The notes beneath the pieces are model-generated. The model was not told the DNA's origin and did not search any database. It saw only the letters and a program-made list of their open reading frames with translations. This document shows positions 40,201 to 50,051 of a stretch of 64,000 bases of DNA, piece after piece; position 1 is the first letter of the stretch; each line of letters opens with the position of its first letter. Source of the stretch: Candidatus Liminaster caballi (GTDB lineage Bacteria > Bacteroidota > Bacteroidia > Bacteroidales > UBA3663); the NCBI GenBank assembly GCA_018065085.1, contig JAGHUA010000005.1, positions 57,837-121,836 on the forward strand, written 5' to 3'. Position numbers and translations under genes: made by a program.

Positions 40201-42619
40201 CATCGAGACGATAAAGAGCCACCTCAACAGGCTGGGTATGCTGCGATGGACTGTCAGCAAGCCATACGCTCAGATCGTACTGTCCGGAAGGCACCTGACT
40301 CCAATCGACATCAGAGGTGAGCACACCGAACGAGCCCTCCCACCGTCTGCCATCGTTGCGGCCGACCAGCAGATAGCGGCACGGAAGGTCAGTGTGCATA
40401 TCTTCGGGATCGGTGGTTTGAAGTGACACATCGAGGTGCACAAGTCTGCCTGGCTGGATGCAGACACGGTCAATCGGAGCGAGTTCGATGCCTCGGTTAT
40501 GACCCAGATGGAAGGTGGCAGAGCCCTGATGAGACTCGCCGGCCTGGTTGGTGCAATCGACCGTGACATTGTATGTATAGAACTGGCGCCAGCCATGATG
40601 TGTCAGGGTGTCGGACATGGTCCATTCGGCAGGACAGACATACACGAAGCGTCCCTGACTGTCGGTCTCGGTCTCAAACAGACAGTCCTCGTCGGCATAT
40701 TGGCCTGCTATCCATGTCCACCATGAATATCTGTTGAGCGAACCCGTCACACGGCATCCGGCAACAGGGACATCAGAATATGTGAGCACACGACCACGTA
40801 TCACGGCACGTCCGTCCTCCTCCTGCACGGCTTTGGTATCAGAGAGATCGACGTAGAAGGTTGGAGTCTTGTATTCGCTGACCGAAACGGCATGTGTGGT
40901 GCTGGCATGTGTCCTGCCATTGAGTTCGGCATGGATGCGGAAAGTGCCATTGACCAGCCCCATAGGGATATGGAACGTGTCAGTGGCCTGGCCGAAAGCA
41001 TCGGTGATGACGGTATGGGTGGCTAACTGACTGTGCTTCGCATCAGACAGTGTAATGGTCAGAGTGGTGTCAGCCAGCAGACGGCGACGATCGGCACTGG
41101 TGCTGTAGGCTATGGCCGACAGCTGGATGACCTCGCCCGGACGGTAGATTGAAAGGTCGGTAAAGAGCGAAAGACCTGCGACCTCTTCTGGCTCGGCATT
41201 GATCATTGCATTGTTCCAGATGTTCTGAGTCGGCAGGTATCGGTCACGTCCGCGGGTGACGGTGAATGACTCTGAACGGCTTCCATTTTTATAAGCTGCA
41301 CGTCGGATCTCGGCATCACTGACCTCACGGCCTGTGCGGCTATCGACCACAATGATCTGATAGCTGTCATCACGTTCGAGATGCTGCACACCGAACGCAC
41401 GCAGGTCGGAAACCGAAAGCGGACGGTTCTGGACATCGTAGCAGGACAGCTCCGTTGGGCCGCGACGACCTTCAGGCGTGTCGAACACAGGCAAGATCAG
41501 ATAGCGGCCATAGGCCTGCGGAGGGAACGCGAACGACACCGTGTCGTCGGCAGCAAAAGGAATCTGCCTATCGACTCGGATCACTGCGCTATCGACCAGC
41601 ACAAGATCTGAGACGCGTATGCCGACGCCTTCCTTCAGATGGCGCTCAATGTCGATGCTGTCTGGCACACTATAGAGACTCAAAGTGCACTCGGGCACAT
41701 TATTTATATATACACGCGCACGTATGCTGTCGGTGCTCTGTAACAGCGATGGATATGACACACTGGCCATCTTGCGCTCAAGCATGTAGCGGGCATTGGT
41801 GACAGCCTTGGCCATCGCTGACTGTGGATGTCGCACAAGATAGTCGCACAGCGCAGCGTAGTCTTCGAGTTCGGGACTTCCGATGAGCAGGAGGAACGCC
41901 GACTCGGGATGCTCGCGGTATTGCAAATAGAGCTCGCGATGACGGGCATGGGACTCGCCGTATGAATCAATGAACATACACGCCATGATGTCAGCGTCGG
42001 ACTCATGTACGGCACGCCAATGCGCCCTGACACTGTCGCTCAACGCCTCGTCATGGGCGAGATAGGGCAACGCCTTGAGCACAATGAAGTCATAGAGATA
42101 TGGGATGTAGCGCATGGTGCTGTCACCCTCTATCTCAATGACGTCGGAATAATCGCCAAGCGGCCGGAAGAGCGATCGGTCATCAGCCCGACCCGTTGGA
42201 CACAGCGCCTGAAGCGCCAGACTTTCGAGCATGACCTGCTGCTGTTCGCCGACATCATCGCCCCACCAGAGGGCATCGTATGGAGCACGCTCAATCATCT
42301 GTGCCTCGACAAGGCGAAGCAAAGACACATAGTCAGGAGAGAGACGACCAGTATCCACCACCGAGTCGTAACGCTGTACAAGGTCAAGGACACTGTGGCG
42401 TGTGACCGAAGTCTCGGCCAACGCTATTCGGATCATGGCACTGAGTGCCTTGCTGCCGTCGCGCTTTGACAATGCGCGACGAAGGTCTTGTTCGGCTTGA
42501 GCCGACACATCGGCGGGAAAACGAAAATCCGGTGCTGAACCAATGCCGGCTGTTGCCTTGGCAAAAAGTGTCAGCACCAGAATTGTCAACACCGCCATTA
42601 GGCGTGTGTATCTGGTCAT
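37229..42619 (-). CDS. Alpha-2-macroglobulin family protein (MG domains), 1796 aa
   Basis: DLSIYRPGEVIQLSAIAY..., FDVPNFNTTWSLQALAYS, LEYCNNPTWYCLQALPSV, GGLVWIDYGRNSGVRSDASFWATVTVMELI; no CxEQ thioester seen. Confidence 0.9.
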   Translation of the reverse strand: MTRYTRLMAVLTILVLTLFAKATAGIGSAPDFRFPADVSAQAEQDLRRALSKRDGSKALSAMIRIALAETSVTRHSVLDLVQRYDSVVDTGRLSPDYVSLLRLVEAQMIERAPYDALWWGDDVGEQQQVMLESLALQALCPTGRADDRSLFRPLGDYSDVIEIEGDSTMRYIPYLYDFIVLKALPYLAHDEALSDSVRAHWRAVHESDADIMACMFIDSYGESHARHRELYLQYREHPESAFLLLIGSPELEDYAALCDYLVRHPQSAMAKAVTNARYMLERKMASVSYPSLLQSTDSIRARVYINNVPECTLSLYSVPDSIDIERHLKEGVGIRVSDLVLVDSAVIRVDRQIPFAADDTVSFAFPPQAYGRYLILPVFDTPEGRRGPTELSCYDVQNRPLSVSDLRAFGVQHLERDDSYQIIVVDSRTGREVSDAEIRRAAYKNGSRSESFTVTRGRDRYLPTQNIWNNAMINAEPEEVAGLSLFTDLSIYRPGEVIQLSAIAYSTSADRRRLLADTTLTITLSDAKHSQLATHTVITDAFGQATDTFHIPMGLVNGTFRIHAELNGRTHASTTHAVSVSEYKTPTFYVDLSDTKAVQEEDGRAVIRGRVLTYSDVPVAGCRVTGSLNRYSWWTWIAGQYADEDCLFETETDSQGRFVYVCPAEWTMSDTLTHHGWRQFYTYNVTVDCTNQAGESHQGSATFHLGHNRGIELAPIDRVCIQPGRLVHLDVSLQTTDPEDMHTDLPCRYLLVGRNDGRRWEGSFGVLTSDVDWSQVPSGQYDLSVWLADSPSQHTQPVEVALYRLDDRMPPVERPLWIAGSEGKRVSPDLRTAQILIGSSTGCCFYYSVQGRAHHLADGWKEYAPGMHWLEVPMPQGVDEYAEVTMICCHEGELTEQHVRVMSPRCDAVRIGVVSFRNRLEPMSHEHWTLSLTDADRHPVQGRMMLEMYNKALADLRPNSWNLYAGYRSRNVLSTFVDSYRRHTYSPYYYTQYVWQPSPMDMICNVGFNLYGHGFFRNIYRFFKTALYSNAALPDVCERLTDADGIIGGLEDEGMVIAEECSSLAAAAPVPEVAMGSQTLRAIESVPMRDGEVKVALWQPSLTSGDDGVFHIEFDVPNFNTTWSLQALAYSRTLASDVYNAEVLVRRRLMVQPSLPRFVRMGDEVCLKGSVLNSSADSLSVTAVAELFDPRTNVVMQADTVVFVLRGSQTHIVSLRCRVPYSMPYIGYRLRAVSEDGSGDGEQQMLAVLPSSSPVTEAKPFYIHPDCRSAQLEVPLSPVPDSHLTLEYCNNPTWYCLQALPSVIDSTAITSVGLAHNLFAIMVAQLIDSTRSTDAAASVIDRLIAMQHPDGGLVWIDYGRNSGVRSDASFWATVTVMELIGDVLHLGGRFSDERMPAFIERCVQYLDAYEVSDYAGMLARCKKYGGKPSYMHYRQYLYVRHQHSAVPYIDNATRRTIATIRKNTLSELSRQWGTLPFTDKAYSSVLLHREGKSRPARRIIESLRQFAITTPMRGMYWEAIDRDSWTLPVACTSALLNAFAEVDYRREEIDRIRQWMLLEKQTSDWGSSSMAVDAIYSLLNTGTDWLHRDEGAAPMPRILVDGQPLDIVPADSSLGYVRQELPSGTQNVRIERQPSPLQNPAWGALFRQYVQPMRDVRPAGVDELHIEKHIELITASDSAARADGVLHVGDKVRVRLIIRLTKDLEYLTLTDERPSFLEPLDQTSGYRWQGSSSHYLDVKDASTVLYFNRLSEGRHEVEYECYVTNSGLFSVGIATIQSQLAPQFVAHTEGQVIDIR

Positions 42620-42629
42620 CTGGATTTAT

Positions 42630-44411
42630 TTATCGCTTCAGAACTTTTGTTACTTCTGTCTGGCCATTGGCAAAGATGATGCGACGCACTGAGATGCCTT
42701 CCTGAGGCTCGGCAATGCGCTTGCCATCGAGAGTGTAGTATTCGATAGCCTTTACAGATGGACCAAGGATGTTCTGCTGGGCAATGCCGAGTGGCTGCTG
42801 AGCAGGATAATACTCATCGACAGGAGTAAGGGCATCGGCATTCTGTGCCTTTGAAATATGCTCGACGATACCGTTGAGATAAACCTCTACGTTGGTGTAC
42901 CAGCCCTTCTCCGTATCAAGAGTGTAGGCGTTGGCATCGCTCGCATCGTTAGGGTTGAGACCGTTGAGTGTCTCCCACTCATCAGGCATACCATCCTGGT
43001 CGGTGTCATAGCCAGCAGGACGTGTGACATTACTCAAGACAGGGAAGTTAGGCTGAGTCTCGACTGTTGTGCCGTCCTCTGCAATCTTATCGACAATACC
43101 CTTGCGCTTTGTCACCTCGCCGGTGTATGTGGTGGTACCTGTGCGGGTCTCCTCCATGTAACGGGCATCTACGTCGTCACGTGTGTATGAAGCACCGCAA
43201 TAGAGCAGCACCTTCTCATAGGCAGTCTCAGCATCGTGAGTGGTAACCTCAGCGCTATAGATTGGCTCATCGAGACGCAGACGTACGCAGTCGAGACCGG
43301 CAGAGTTCTTAACATACTCTACACCTTCGCCATAATAGTGCAATGTGTCTGGTATGTACTTCTCGCCGTTGATGGTTGACAGGCCGCCGTCATAGGCCAC
43401 GCCCTTCCAGTCATAGTTGGCTGCGTCAGCACCACCGGCAGTAACGTAGTTGCCATTGATATAATAGCGGCTGAAATAGCCCCAGTATGCAGGATTGTCC
43501 TTTGATGTGGTCTTGTTGGCTACGGAACATGTGGTGACACGGTTTTTGGTCGATGTGCCAGGACCTGCCTTGTAGTAGTTATTGATCATATTGATATAAC
43601 CACCGCCAGGACCGCCGTAGCAACCGCCTGAGCCCCAGTTGTACATCACGCAGTTGCGGAAGTCAACGCGCTCGGCCTGGATTGGATTGGCATACTCTTC
43701 ATTGTTGCCGCCTTTCCACTCGTAACGGGCACCGTTGAAACGTGGCACACGATTCTGCATGTGGCAGAGGAAATTGTGGTGGAACGAAGCGCCCTTGCCG
43801 CCCCAGATGCCGCCGTACGAGTGCTCGCCCTTTGAGTGACCTGGGTTGGCCAGAGCCTCACCAAGTGTGCACCACTGCATGGTGAAGTCCTTGTTGTCGT
43901 AGAACGAGGCAATCTCGTCGATGCTCCATGAGAACGAGCAGTGGTCGAGAATGATGTTCTTATGGTTACGTCCCCATGTTGCATCAGCACCGTCGTTGAT
44001 ATCCTTGATCTGGCTGCGGCGGAAACGGATGTATCGGCAGATGACATTGTCACAGCCTGTGAACTTGACTGTGTAATAGCGCAAGGTAATACCTTCGCCC
44101 GGAGCTGTCTGTCCGGCAATGGTTGTGTTGGAAGTGATGTTCAGATCGCTCTTGAGGTCGATGTAGCCACTTACGTCAAAGACGATGATCTTGGCACTTG
44201 AGCCCGACAATGCGTCGCGCAATGAGCCGGCTCCGGAATCGTTAAGGTTAGTCACATGGCGCACAACACCGCCACGTCCACCCTTTGTGGTGTAACGGGC
44301 AAAACCTTCAGCTGTTGGGAATGCCGGAGCATTGTCCTGAGCTGAGATCTGTGAACCAAACGCACTCACTGCAATGATTGCAGTTAGAATAAGGTTTTGT
44401 TTCAGATTCAT
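42630..44411 (-). CDS. Pectate lyase-like right-handed beta-helix protein (PL1-like) with sorting-type C-terminus
   Basis: AFPTAEGFARYTTKGGRGGVVRHVTNLNDSGAGSLRDAL; TIAGQTAPGEGI; ILDHCSFSWSIDE; C-terminal EYYTLDGKRIAEPQEGISVRRIIFANGQ. Confidence 0.88.
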   Translation of the reverse strand: MNLKQNLILTAIIAVSAFGSQISAQDNAPAFPTAEGFARYTTKGGRGGVVRHVTNLNDSGAGSLRDALSGSSAKIIVFDVSGYIDLKSDLNITSNTTIAGQTAPGEGITLRYYTVKFTGCDNVICRYIRFRRSQIKDINDGADATWGRNHKNIILDHCSFSWSIDEIASFYDNKDFTMQWCTLGEALANPGHSKGEHSYGGIWGGKGASFHHNFLCHMQNRVPRFNGARYEWKGGNNEEYANPIQAERVDFRNCVMYNWGSGGCYGGPGGGYINMINNYYKAGPGTSTKNRVTTCSVANKTTSKDNPAYWGYFSRYYINGNYVTAGGADAANYDWKGVAYDGGLSTINGEKYIPDTLHYYGEGVEYVKNSAGLDCVRLRLDEPIYSAEVTTHDAETAYEKVLLYCGASYTRDDVDARYMEETRTGTTTYTGEVTKRKGIVDKIAEDGTTVETQPNFPVLSNVTRPAGYDTDQDGMPDEWETLNGLNPNDASDANAYTLDTEKGWYTNVEVYLNGIVEHISKAQNADALTPVDEYYPAQQPLGIAQQNILGPSVKAIEYYTLDGKRIAEPQEGISVRRIIFANGQTEVTKVLKR

Positions 44412-44505
44412 GAGTATAAGTGTTTTGATGATATAAATATAGTTTTTTTAATTGTAAAGCAAAAGAAAGCAAAGGTTCTGGCAGCTGATCACACATCCCC
44501 TTGGC

Positions 44506-45138
44506 CTATTTCTTGCCATGAACTCTGTCTGAGTTTCTGGCAATAAACTCGTTCCACGACTTGCTGCCTCCGCTCGATGTCGGAATCTTCACTCCGCCAG
44601 TACCGCCATGACTGCGCAGGGCATCGGGTTTGATGGTGGTGAAGTGGTGAGTCAGCGCTATCGCCACTGCGTCCGAGGCATCGAATTTTTTAGACATATC
44701 TTCGTCCGAGAGGTGAAGCGTCTGTTTCACCATTGCTGCCACCTGTTCCTTCGATGCTGCTCCGTTGCCTACTATCTGTATCTTAACCTTGGCCGGCGGA
44801 TATTCAAAGATTGGAATGTCGCGCTCCACGGCTGCTGCCATTGCCACTCCCTGAGCTCGGCAAAGCTTGATCATCGACGATGGGTTGATGCCCACAAACG
44901 GCGACTCGATGGCAAGTTCGTCAGGCAGATACTGCTCAATGAGACCCAGCACACGTTCGTGTATGCGTTTGAGTCGGAGATAATGGCTGTCGAGCTTATT
45001 AAGCTGAAGCACACCCATGACGACGAGATGCGGTTTCTTTGCGATCACTTCGAGCACCGCATATCCCATCACGTTGGTGCCAGGGTCAATCCCCAGGATT
45101 ACCTTCTCCGCCTTCGTCGAAATAGTCGTATCCGCCAT
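44506..45138 (-). CDS. ruvC: Crossover junction endodeoxyribonuclease RuvC
   Basis: VILGIDPGTNVMGYAVLEV, LAIESPFVGINPSSMIKL, DASDAVAIALTHH. Confidence 0.96.
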   Translation of the reverse strand: MADTTISTKAEKVILGIDPGTNVMGYAVLEVIAKKPHLVVMGVLQLNKLDSHYLRLKRIHERVLGLIEQYLPDELAIESPFVGINPSSMIKLCRAQGVAMAAAVERDIPIFEYPPAKVKIQIVGNGAASKEQVAAMVKQTLHLSDEDMSKKFDASDAVAIALTHHFTTIKPDALRSHGGTGGVKIPTSSGGSKSWNEFIARNSDRVHGKK

Positions 45139-45829
45139 TAGCCTCTAACTCCTTCAGATATTCGAAATGACGCTTTATCAGCTCACTGTTCTTGACATAA
45201 TCGCTGTATGGGGCAATCATCTCCTCAAGCTCGGCTTCCGAACCTGCCTGTGCTGTTATGGCATTGATGCAGAAGACGCCAATCAGATTGTCCGTATTGG
45301 CCATATAGACCGAGTCAACGATGACTGTCACCAAATCGCTATACTTGCCATAGATTGCCATGATGGTATCAGGAGTGAGCGCATCAGCCGAACTCATCTC
45401 CACCGCAGTCACCTCGTCGCGCAGATCAGATTCCAGGCCAGCCACACGATCCATCATCTCGGTGATCTGTGTGTTCATCTCCGTGCCGGTCACAGATACC
45501 TGCATCGAGATTACTGCCTGCATGGTGCCTGGCTCAACGACGAACATACCTGCGGCATAATCGTTAACAAGATATGCGAAATATGGCTTATCGGCATCGA
45601 CCAAACCGGTGAACGTAAATTTCTCGTTCTCGATCAAGGCTGAGTCAAGAACCTCGCCATTGAGATCGAGGATATAGACATAACCCTCTATAGGACCGCG
45701 TTCGATGGCTGTATCGCCGAATTCAAGAATTTCGGGAATGTCGAAACTGCCCTCGATGGTATAGGTCTTCTCACTCGAACAGGCTGCAATGACCAGCGCT
45801 GCCACCAATGCATAGAATAGTTTTTTCAT
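45086..45829 (-). CDS. DUF4369-like lipoprotein
   Basis: Lipobox ALVIAACSSE; YTIEGSFDIPE...GYVYILDLNGEVLDSALIENEKFTFTGLVD. Confidence 0.8.
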   Translation of the reverse strand: MKKLFYALVAALVIAACSSEKTYTIEGSFDIPEILEFGDTAIERGPIEGYVYILDLNGEVLDSALIENEKFTFTGLVDADKPYFAYLVNDYAAGMFVVEPGTMQAVISMQVSVTGTEMNTQITEMMDRVAGLESDLRDEVTAVEMSSADALTPDTIMAIYGKYSDLVTVIVDSVYMANTDNLIGVFCINAITAQAGSEAELEEMIAPYSDYVKNSELIKRHFEYLKELEANGGYDYFDEGGEGNPGD

Positions 45830-46410
45830 ATCTTCAGTTTTGTTAATGCGTTATAGAGACGCTGAACCGGCAGTCCCATCACATTGAAATAGCTGCCTTC
45901 CAACCGTTCGACACCCACATATCCGATCCATTCCTGAATGCCGTAAGCCCCAGCTTTGTCAAACGGACGATAGTGATCGACGTAATATTCGATCTGCTCG
46001 GCAGTGAGTTGGGCAAAGGTTACATCCGTGCCACACACAAAGCTCTGTTCGTCGCAGTTCGACTTCAGACAGACTCCCGTATAGACCTGATGTGTACGTC
46101 CGCTGAGTTTGCCCAGCATGCGGATGGCATCTGCCCTATCCTTGGGTTTGCCCATCTCCTCGCCGTCACACCAGACGATGGTGTCGGCTGTGACCAAGAC
46201 CTCTCCATCGGCCAATGCCATATCGTAGGCCGACATCTTGAGCCTTGCGATATGCAGTGGGATATCTCCACCCTTGAGGTCCTTTGGATGCGTCTCGTCT
46301 ATATCCTTCAGCCTTACGACCTCCATCGGGATGTCAAGGCCGCCAAGCAGTTCACGTCTGCGCGGACTGTTTGATGCAAGCAGCAGTTTCATCGCACGTT
46401 GTCTATCCAT
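45826..46410 (-). CDS. Maf-like nucleoside triphosphate pyrophosphatase
   Basis: MKLLLASNSPRRRELLGG, VLVTADTIVWCDGEEMGKPKDRADAIRML. Confidence 0.95.
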   Translation of the reverse strand: MDRQRAMKLLLASNSPRRRELLGGLDIPMEVVRLKDIDETHPKDLKGGDIPLHIARLKMSAYDMALADGEVLVTADTIVWCDGEEMGKPKDRADAIRMLGKLSGRTHQVYTGVCLKSNCDEQSFVCGTDVTFAQLTAEQIEYYVDHYRPFDKAGAYGIQEWIGYVGVERLEGSYFNVMGLPVQRLYNALTKLKI

Positions 46411-46420
46411 GACGCTTATA

Positions 46421-46939
46421 TTACCATCCGAACGCCACACGGTCTGACATCCATAGGCCCTTGGCTTTCATCACCTGCTCAATGACATCGCGCGCACAGC
46501 CGTTGCCTCCGGTAAACGGCGACACGTACTTTGAGATTGCCTTAATCTCCTGACAGGCATCTGCCGGACATACAGGCAAGCCCACGCGCTGCATGAGTTC
46601 ATAATCCGGGATATCGTCGCCCATATAGAGGATCTCGTCGCGGGTAACGCCGGTTTTCTGCATCAGATCGTCAAGATCGGCTGTCTTGACATGCGATGCC
46701 AGATAGATGTGCTTCACTCCGAGATACTCATATCGGCGGCGCACCTGCTCGCCCTTGCCACCTGAGATGATGGCAAAGACAAGTCCCATCTTGACGGCGA
46801 GCTGTATGGCATAGCCGTCCTTGATGTTGAGCGTGCGCAATGGCTGTCCGTCGTCGTCCATGGCTATCGTACCAGCTGAGAGCACGCCATCGACATCGAA
46901 AACCAGTGCCTTGATTTTGGTCAGATCGTAATCTATCAT
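46421..46939 (-). CDS. kdsC: HAD hydrolase, KdsC-like (KDO-8-phosphate phosphatase)
   Basis: ALVFDVDGVLSAGTI, GLVFAIISGGKGEQVRRR, ILYMGDDIPDYELMQRVGLPVCPADA. Confidence 0.9.
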   Translation of the reverse strand: MIDYDLTKIKALVFDVDGVLSAGTIAMDDDGQPLRTLNIKDGYAIQLAVKMGLVFAIISGGKGEQVRRRYEYLGVKHIYLASHVKTADLDDLMQKTGVTRDEILYMGDDIPDYELMQRVGLPVCPADACQEIKAISKYVSPFTGGNGCARDVIEQVMKAKGLWMSDRVAFGW

Positions 46940-46961
46940 TACTCTCGTTACTCTTTATTCT

Positions 46962-47984
46962 TTATTCAATCACAGTCACCCAGCCGTGCTTGTCTTCGAG
47001 GTCACCGTACTGGATGGCACGGAGTGTCTCGTAGAACTTTGTGCATACAGGACCTGCCTCGGTGCTTGGCAGAATCTGATATACCTTGTTCTCGTCAAGA
47101 TCGTCAATGCGGTGGATTGGCGAGATCACTGCAGCGGTGCCACACATTGCTGCCTCATCGAGATATGCAAGCTCCTCGACTGGCATAGGACGGACCTCCA
47201 CCTTATAGCCAAGGTCGCGGGCCACCTGCTGGATTGACATGTTGGTGATCGAAGGAAGGATTGACTCAGAGTCAGGTGTGACGTACGAATTGCCCTTGAT
47301 GCCAAAGAAGTTGGCAGGGCCGCATTCGTCGATGAACTTCTTGCTGCGTGCATCGAGATAGATGACTGCAGAATAGCCCTTCTCATGAGCAAGCACACCG
47401 CTGGTGAGCGATGCGGCATAGTTGCCACCCACCTTCACACGGCCGGTACCGAGCGGAGCTGCACGGTCAAAGCCGCGCATGATGCAGCAAGGAGTAGCCT
47501 TGAAACCATCCTTGAAATATGGACCGACAGGCATTACGAACACGATGAACTCATACTCATTTGAAGGATGTACGCCTACCTGGGCACCTGTGCCAAACAG
47601 CACCGGACGGATATACATCGAGCAGCCGGTCTCGTATGGAGGAACAAGATCCTCGTTGAGCTTCACAACCTTCTTGATAGCCTCCTCAAAGAGTCCGTCA
47701 GGAAGCGGCTGCATCAAAATTGTACGACATGTATTCTGCAAACGCTTAGCGTTCTCGTCCATACGGAACACACGGATTTTACCATCCTTGCCACGGAAAG
47801 CCTTCAGACCCTCAAAACCAGCCTGACCATAATGCAGCACGGTTGCTGCCATGTGCATAGTCACTTCTTCGCTCTCGCTGACGCGGAGCTCACCCCATGC
47901 ACCGTCTTTGTAGGTGCAACGCACATTATAAGGAGCCTTGCTGTAACCAAAGCCGAGCTTGCTCCAATCAATTTGTTCTGCCAT
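46962..47984 (-). CDS. ilvE: Branched-chain amino acid aminotransferase
   Basis: Start MAEQIDWSKLGFGY; ATVLHYGQAGFEGLKAFRGKDG, YLDARSKKFIDECGPANFFG, GTAAVISPI. Confidence 0.95.
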   Translation of the reverse strand: MAEQIDWSKLGFGYSKAPYNVRCTYKDGAWGELRVSESEEVTMHMAATVLHYGQAGFEGLKAFRGKDGKIRVFRMDENAKRLQNTCRTILMQPLPDGLFEEAIKKVVKLNEDLVPPYETGCSMYIRPVLFGTGAQVGVHPSNEYEFIVFVMPVGPYFKDGFKATPCCIMRGFDRAAPLGTGRVKVGGNYAASLTSGVLAHEKGYSAVIYLDARSKKFIDECGPANFFGIKGNSYVTPDSESILPSITNMSIQQVARDLGYKVEVRPMPVEELAYLDEAAMCGTAAVISPIHRIDDLDENKVYQILPSTEAGPVCTKFYETLRAIQYGDLEDKHGWVTVIE

Positions 47985-48122
47985 AATATAATATATGTGT
48001 ATTAATAATCTTTTTTTCGGGTGCAAATATAATAAAATAGTCAATACATTCGCCATTTTGCACGTCAAAAACTTTATTTTTAAATGATTTTATGTAATAA
48101 TTGATAAAAAATATACGAAAAA

Positions 48123-48154
48123 TTTGGTCGTTTTGCAAAAAAACAGTACCTTTG
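48123..48154 (+). promoter_or_regulatory. Bacteroidetes-type promoter for rplY (TTTG-N20-TAccTTTG)
   Basis: TTTG at 48123-48126 and TACCTTTG at 48147-48154. Confidence 0.65.
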
Positions 48155-48240
48155 CGGCGCTTTTTAGTTTTAAGCCAGTGCGATGGTAGTTGCAAAACTG
48201 TAAAAAAGCAATTAGAGTAACACATTAAAAACAAACTACA

Positions 48241-48801
48241 ATGAAAGAGTATTCTCTCTCTGGCACCAAGCGTGCCGAAGCTGGCAAGAAGGCTGCTAAG
48301 CAGCTTCGCGCCCAGGGCCTCATTCCTTGCAACCTCATTGGCAAGGATGGCGCTCAGTCGTTCACAGTCAAGCTGACTGATCTCCGTAACCTCCTCTACA
48401 CCTCACAGGTTTATGCTGTAAACCTCTCTATCGACGGTGTTGAGTGCAAGGCTATCCTCAAGGAGGCTCAGTTCGGTCCTATCAACGAAGAGGTTCTCCA
48501 CCTCGACTTCCTCAAGTTCAACGCTGATGAGCCAATCTCAGTTGCCATCCCAGTTAAGCTCGAAGGCTTCGCTGAAGGTGTTAAGGCTGGTGGTAAGCTC
48601 GTTAAGCAGGTACGCAGCCTCACCGTTAAGGGTCTCTACACACAGATTCCTGAGCGTTTGATCGTTGACGTAACTCCTATCGGAATCGGCAAGACTTTGA
48701 ACGTTGCTTCTCTCAAGTATGAGAATCTTGAGATCCTCAACGCTCCTAGCGTAATCGTTGCCGGCGTTAAGGCTACTCGCGCTTCACGTCAGAACAACTA
48801 A
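48241..48801 (+). CDS. rplY: 50S ribosomal protein L25/general stress protein Ctc
   Basis: GKKAAKQLRAQGLIPCNLIGKDG; two-domain CTC length. Confidence 0.93.
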   Translation: MKEYSLSGTKRAEAGKKAAKQLRAQGLIPCNLIGKDGAQSFTVKLTDLRNLLYTSQVYAVNLSIDGVECKAILKEAQFGPINEEVLHLDFLKFNADEPISVAIPVKLEGFAEGVKAGGKLVKQVRSLTVKGLYTQIPERLIVDVTPIGIGKTLNVASLKYENLEILNAPSVIVAGVKATRASRQNN

Positions 48802-48901
48802 TTCGACGGCTCATCTCCGAGCCATTGAAAATTAGAACGTAGGAATTGGGAATTGGGACTCTATCCTGATTCTTGATTCCTATTTTTTTATTATTATCAC
48901 T

Positions 48902-49465
48902 ATGAAATTCTTAATCGTAGGTCTTGGCAATATAGGCGAAGAGTATTGGGGCACACGTCACAATATCGGTTTCCGTGTGGTCAATGCCCTGGCAGAGGCT
49001 CACGCAGCCCAGTTTGAAGAGAACCGCCTGGGAGCCACATGCGAGTTCCGCATCAAAAACCAGCAGCTCCTTCTGCTCAAGCCTAACACATACATGAACC
49101 TTAGCGGCAACGCCGTCCGCTATTGGATGCAGCAGGAGAAGATCACCATCGACCACGTCCTTATCATCTGCGACGACATTGCATTGCCGTTCGGCACCCT
49201 GCGTATGCGTCCGAAGGGTTCGGCTGGCGGACACAACGGACTGAAGGACATTGCAGCCAAGTGCGGTGGCGAAGGATTTGCCCGCCTGCGTTTCGGTGTT
49301 GGCGGCGATTTCCCAAAGGGCGCTCAGGTCAATTGGGTACTCGGCCATTTCCCACAGGAGGAAGAGGACAAGATGCCCGAACGTCTTGACGTCGCTACAA
49401 AATTCATCGAGTCGTTCTGCCTCGAAGGTCCATCATTAGCAATGAACAAGTACAATGGCAAATGA
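48902..49465 (+). CDS. pth: Aminoacyl-tRNA hydrolase
   Basis: [50 protein letters not shown]. Confidence 0.97.
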   Translation: MKFLIVGLGNIGEEYWGTRHNIGFRVVNALAEAHAAQFEENRLGATCEFRIKNQQLLLLKPNTYMNLSGNAVRYWMQQEKITIDHVLIICDDIALPFGTLRMRPKGSAGGHNGLKDIAAKCGGEGFARLRFGVGGDFPKGAQVNWVLGHFPQEEEDKMPERLDVATKFIESFCLEGPSLAMNKYNGK

Positions 49466-49916
49466 AGTAAGAATTGACAAATGGCTATGGGCAGTGCGTA
49501 TCTTCAAGACTCGCACCATAGCCAGCGATGCCATCAAGATGGGTCGCGTCACCATCGGCGGACAGAAGATCAAAGCCTCGCGCATGGTGAAGGTCGGCGA
49601 AGTGATCGATGTCAAGAAACCGCCCATCACCTATTCGTTCAAGGTGCTGGCCTTGGCTGAGAACCGCATGGGTGCCAAGCTCGTGCCTGGCTTCATGGAG
49701 AATGTCACACGCCAGGAACAGCTCGACCTCCTGCAGATGAATCGCATCTCAGGCTTCATCGACCGCGCGAAAGGTCTTGGCCGTCCGACCAAGAAGGATC
49801 GCCGAGACATCGACGACTTCACTACTCCTGAATATATTGATGAATTTGACTTCTCGCTCGAGGATCTTGACGACCCGGATGTTTGGCAAGAAGTGACAGA
49901 TATCACAACTATATAA
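49455..49916 (+). CDS. S4-domain RNA-binding protein (HSP15-like)
   Basis: [45 protein letters not shown]. Confidence 0.92.
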   Translation: MANEVRIDKWLWAVRIFKTRTIASDAIKMGRVTIGGQKIKASRMVKVGEVIDVKKPPITYSFKVLALAENRMGAKLVPGFMENVTRQEQLDLLQMNRISGFIDRAKGLGRPTKKDRRDIDDFTTPEYIDEFDFSLEDLDDPDVWQEVTDITTI

Positions 49917-50051
49917 AAAAAGAAGGCCTGTTTCACAACAGACCATCTTCACTAACCTTAAATCTTATACCATGAAAAACACGATGCAAAGATAAGGACT
50001 TTTTCTGTCAATGCAACCTTTTTATGAAAAAAAATACAACATTTAGGCAAA

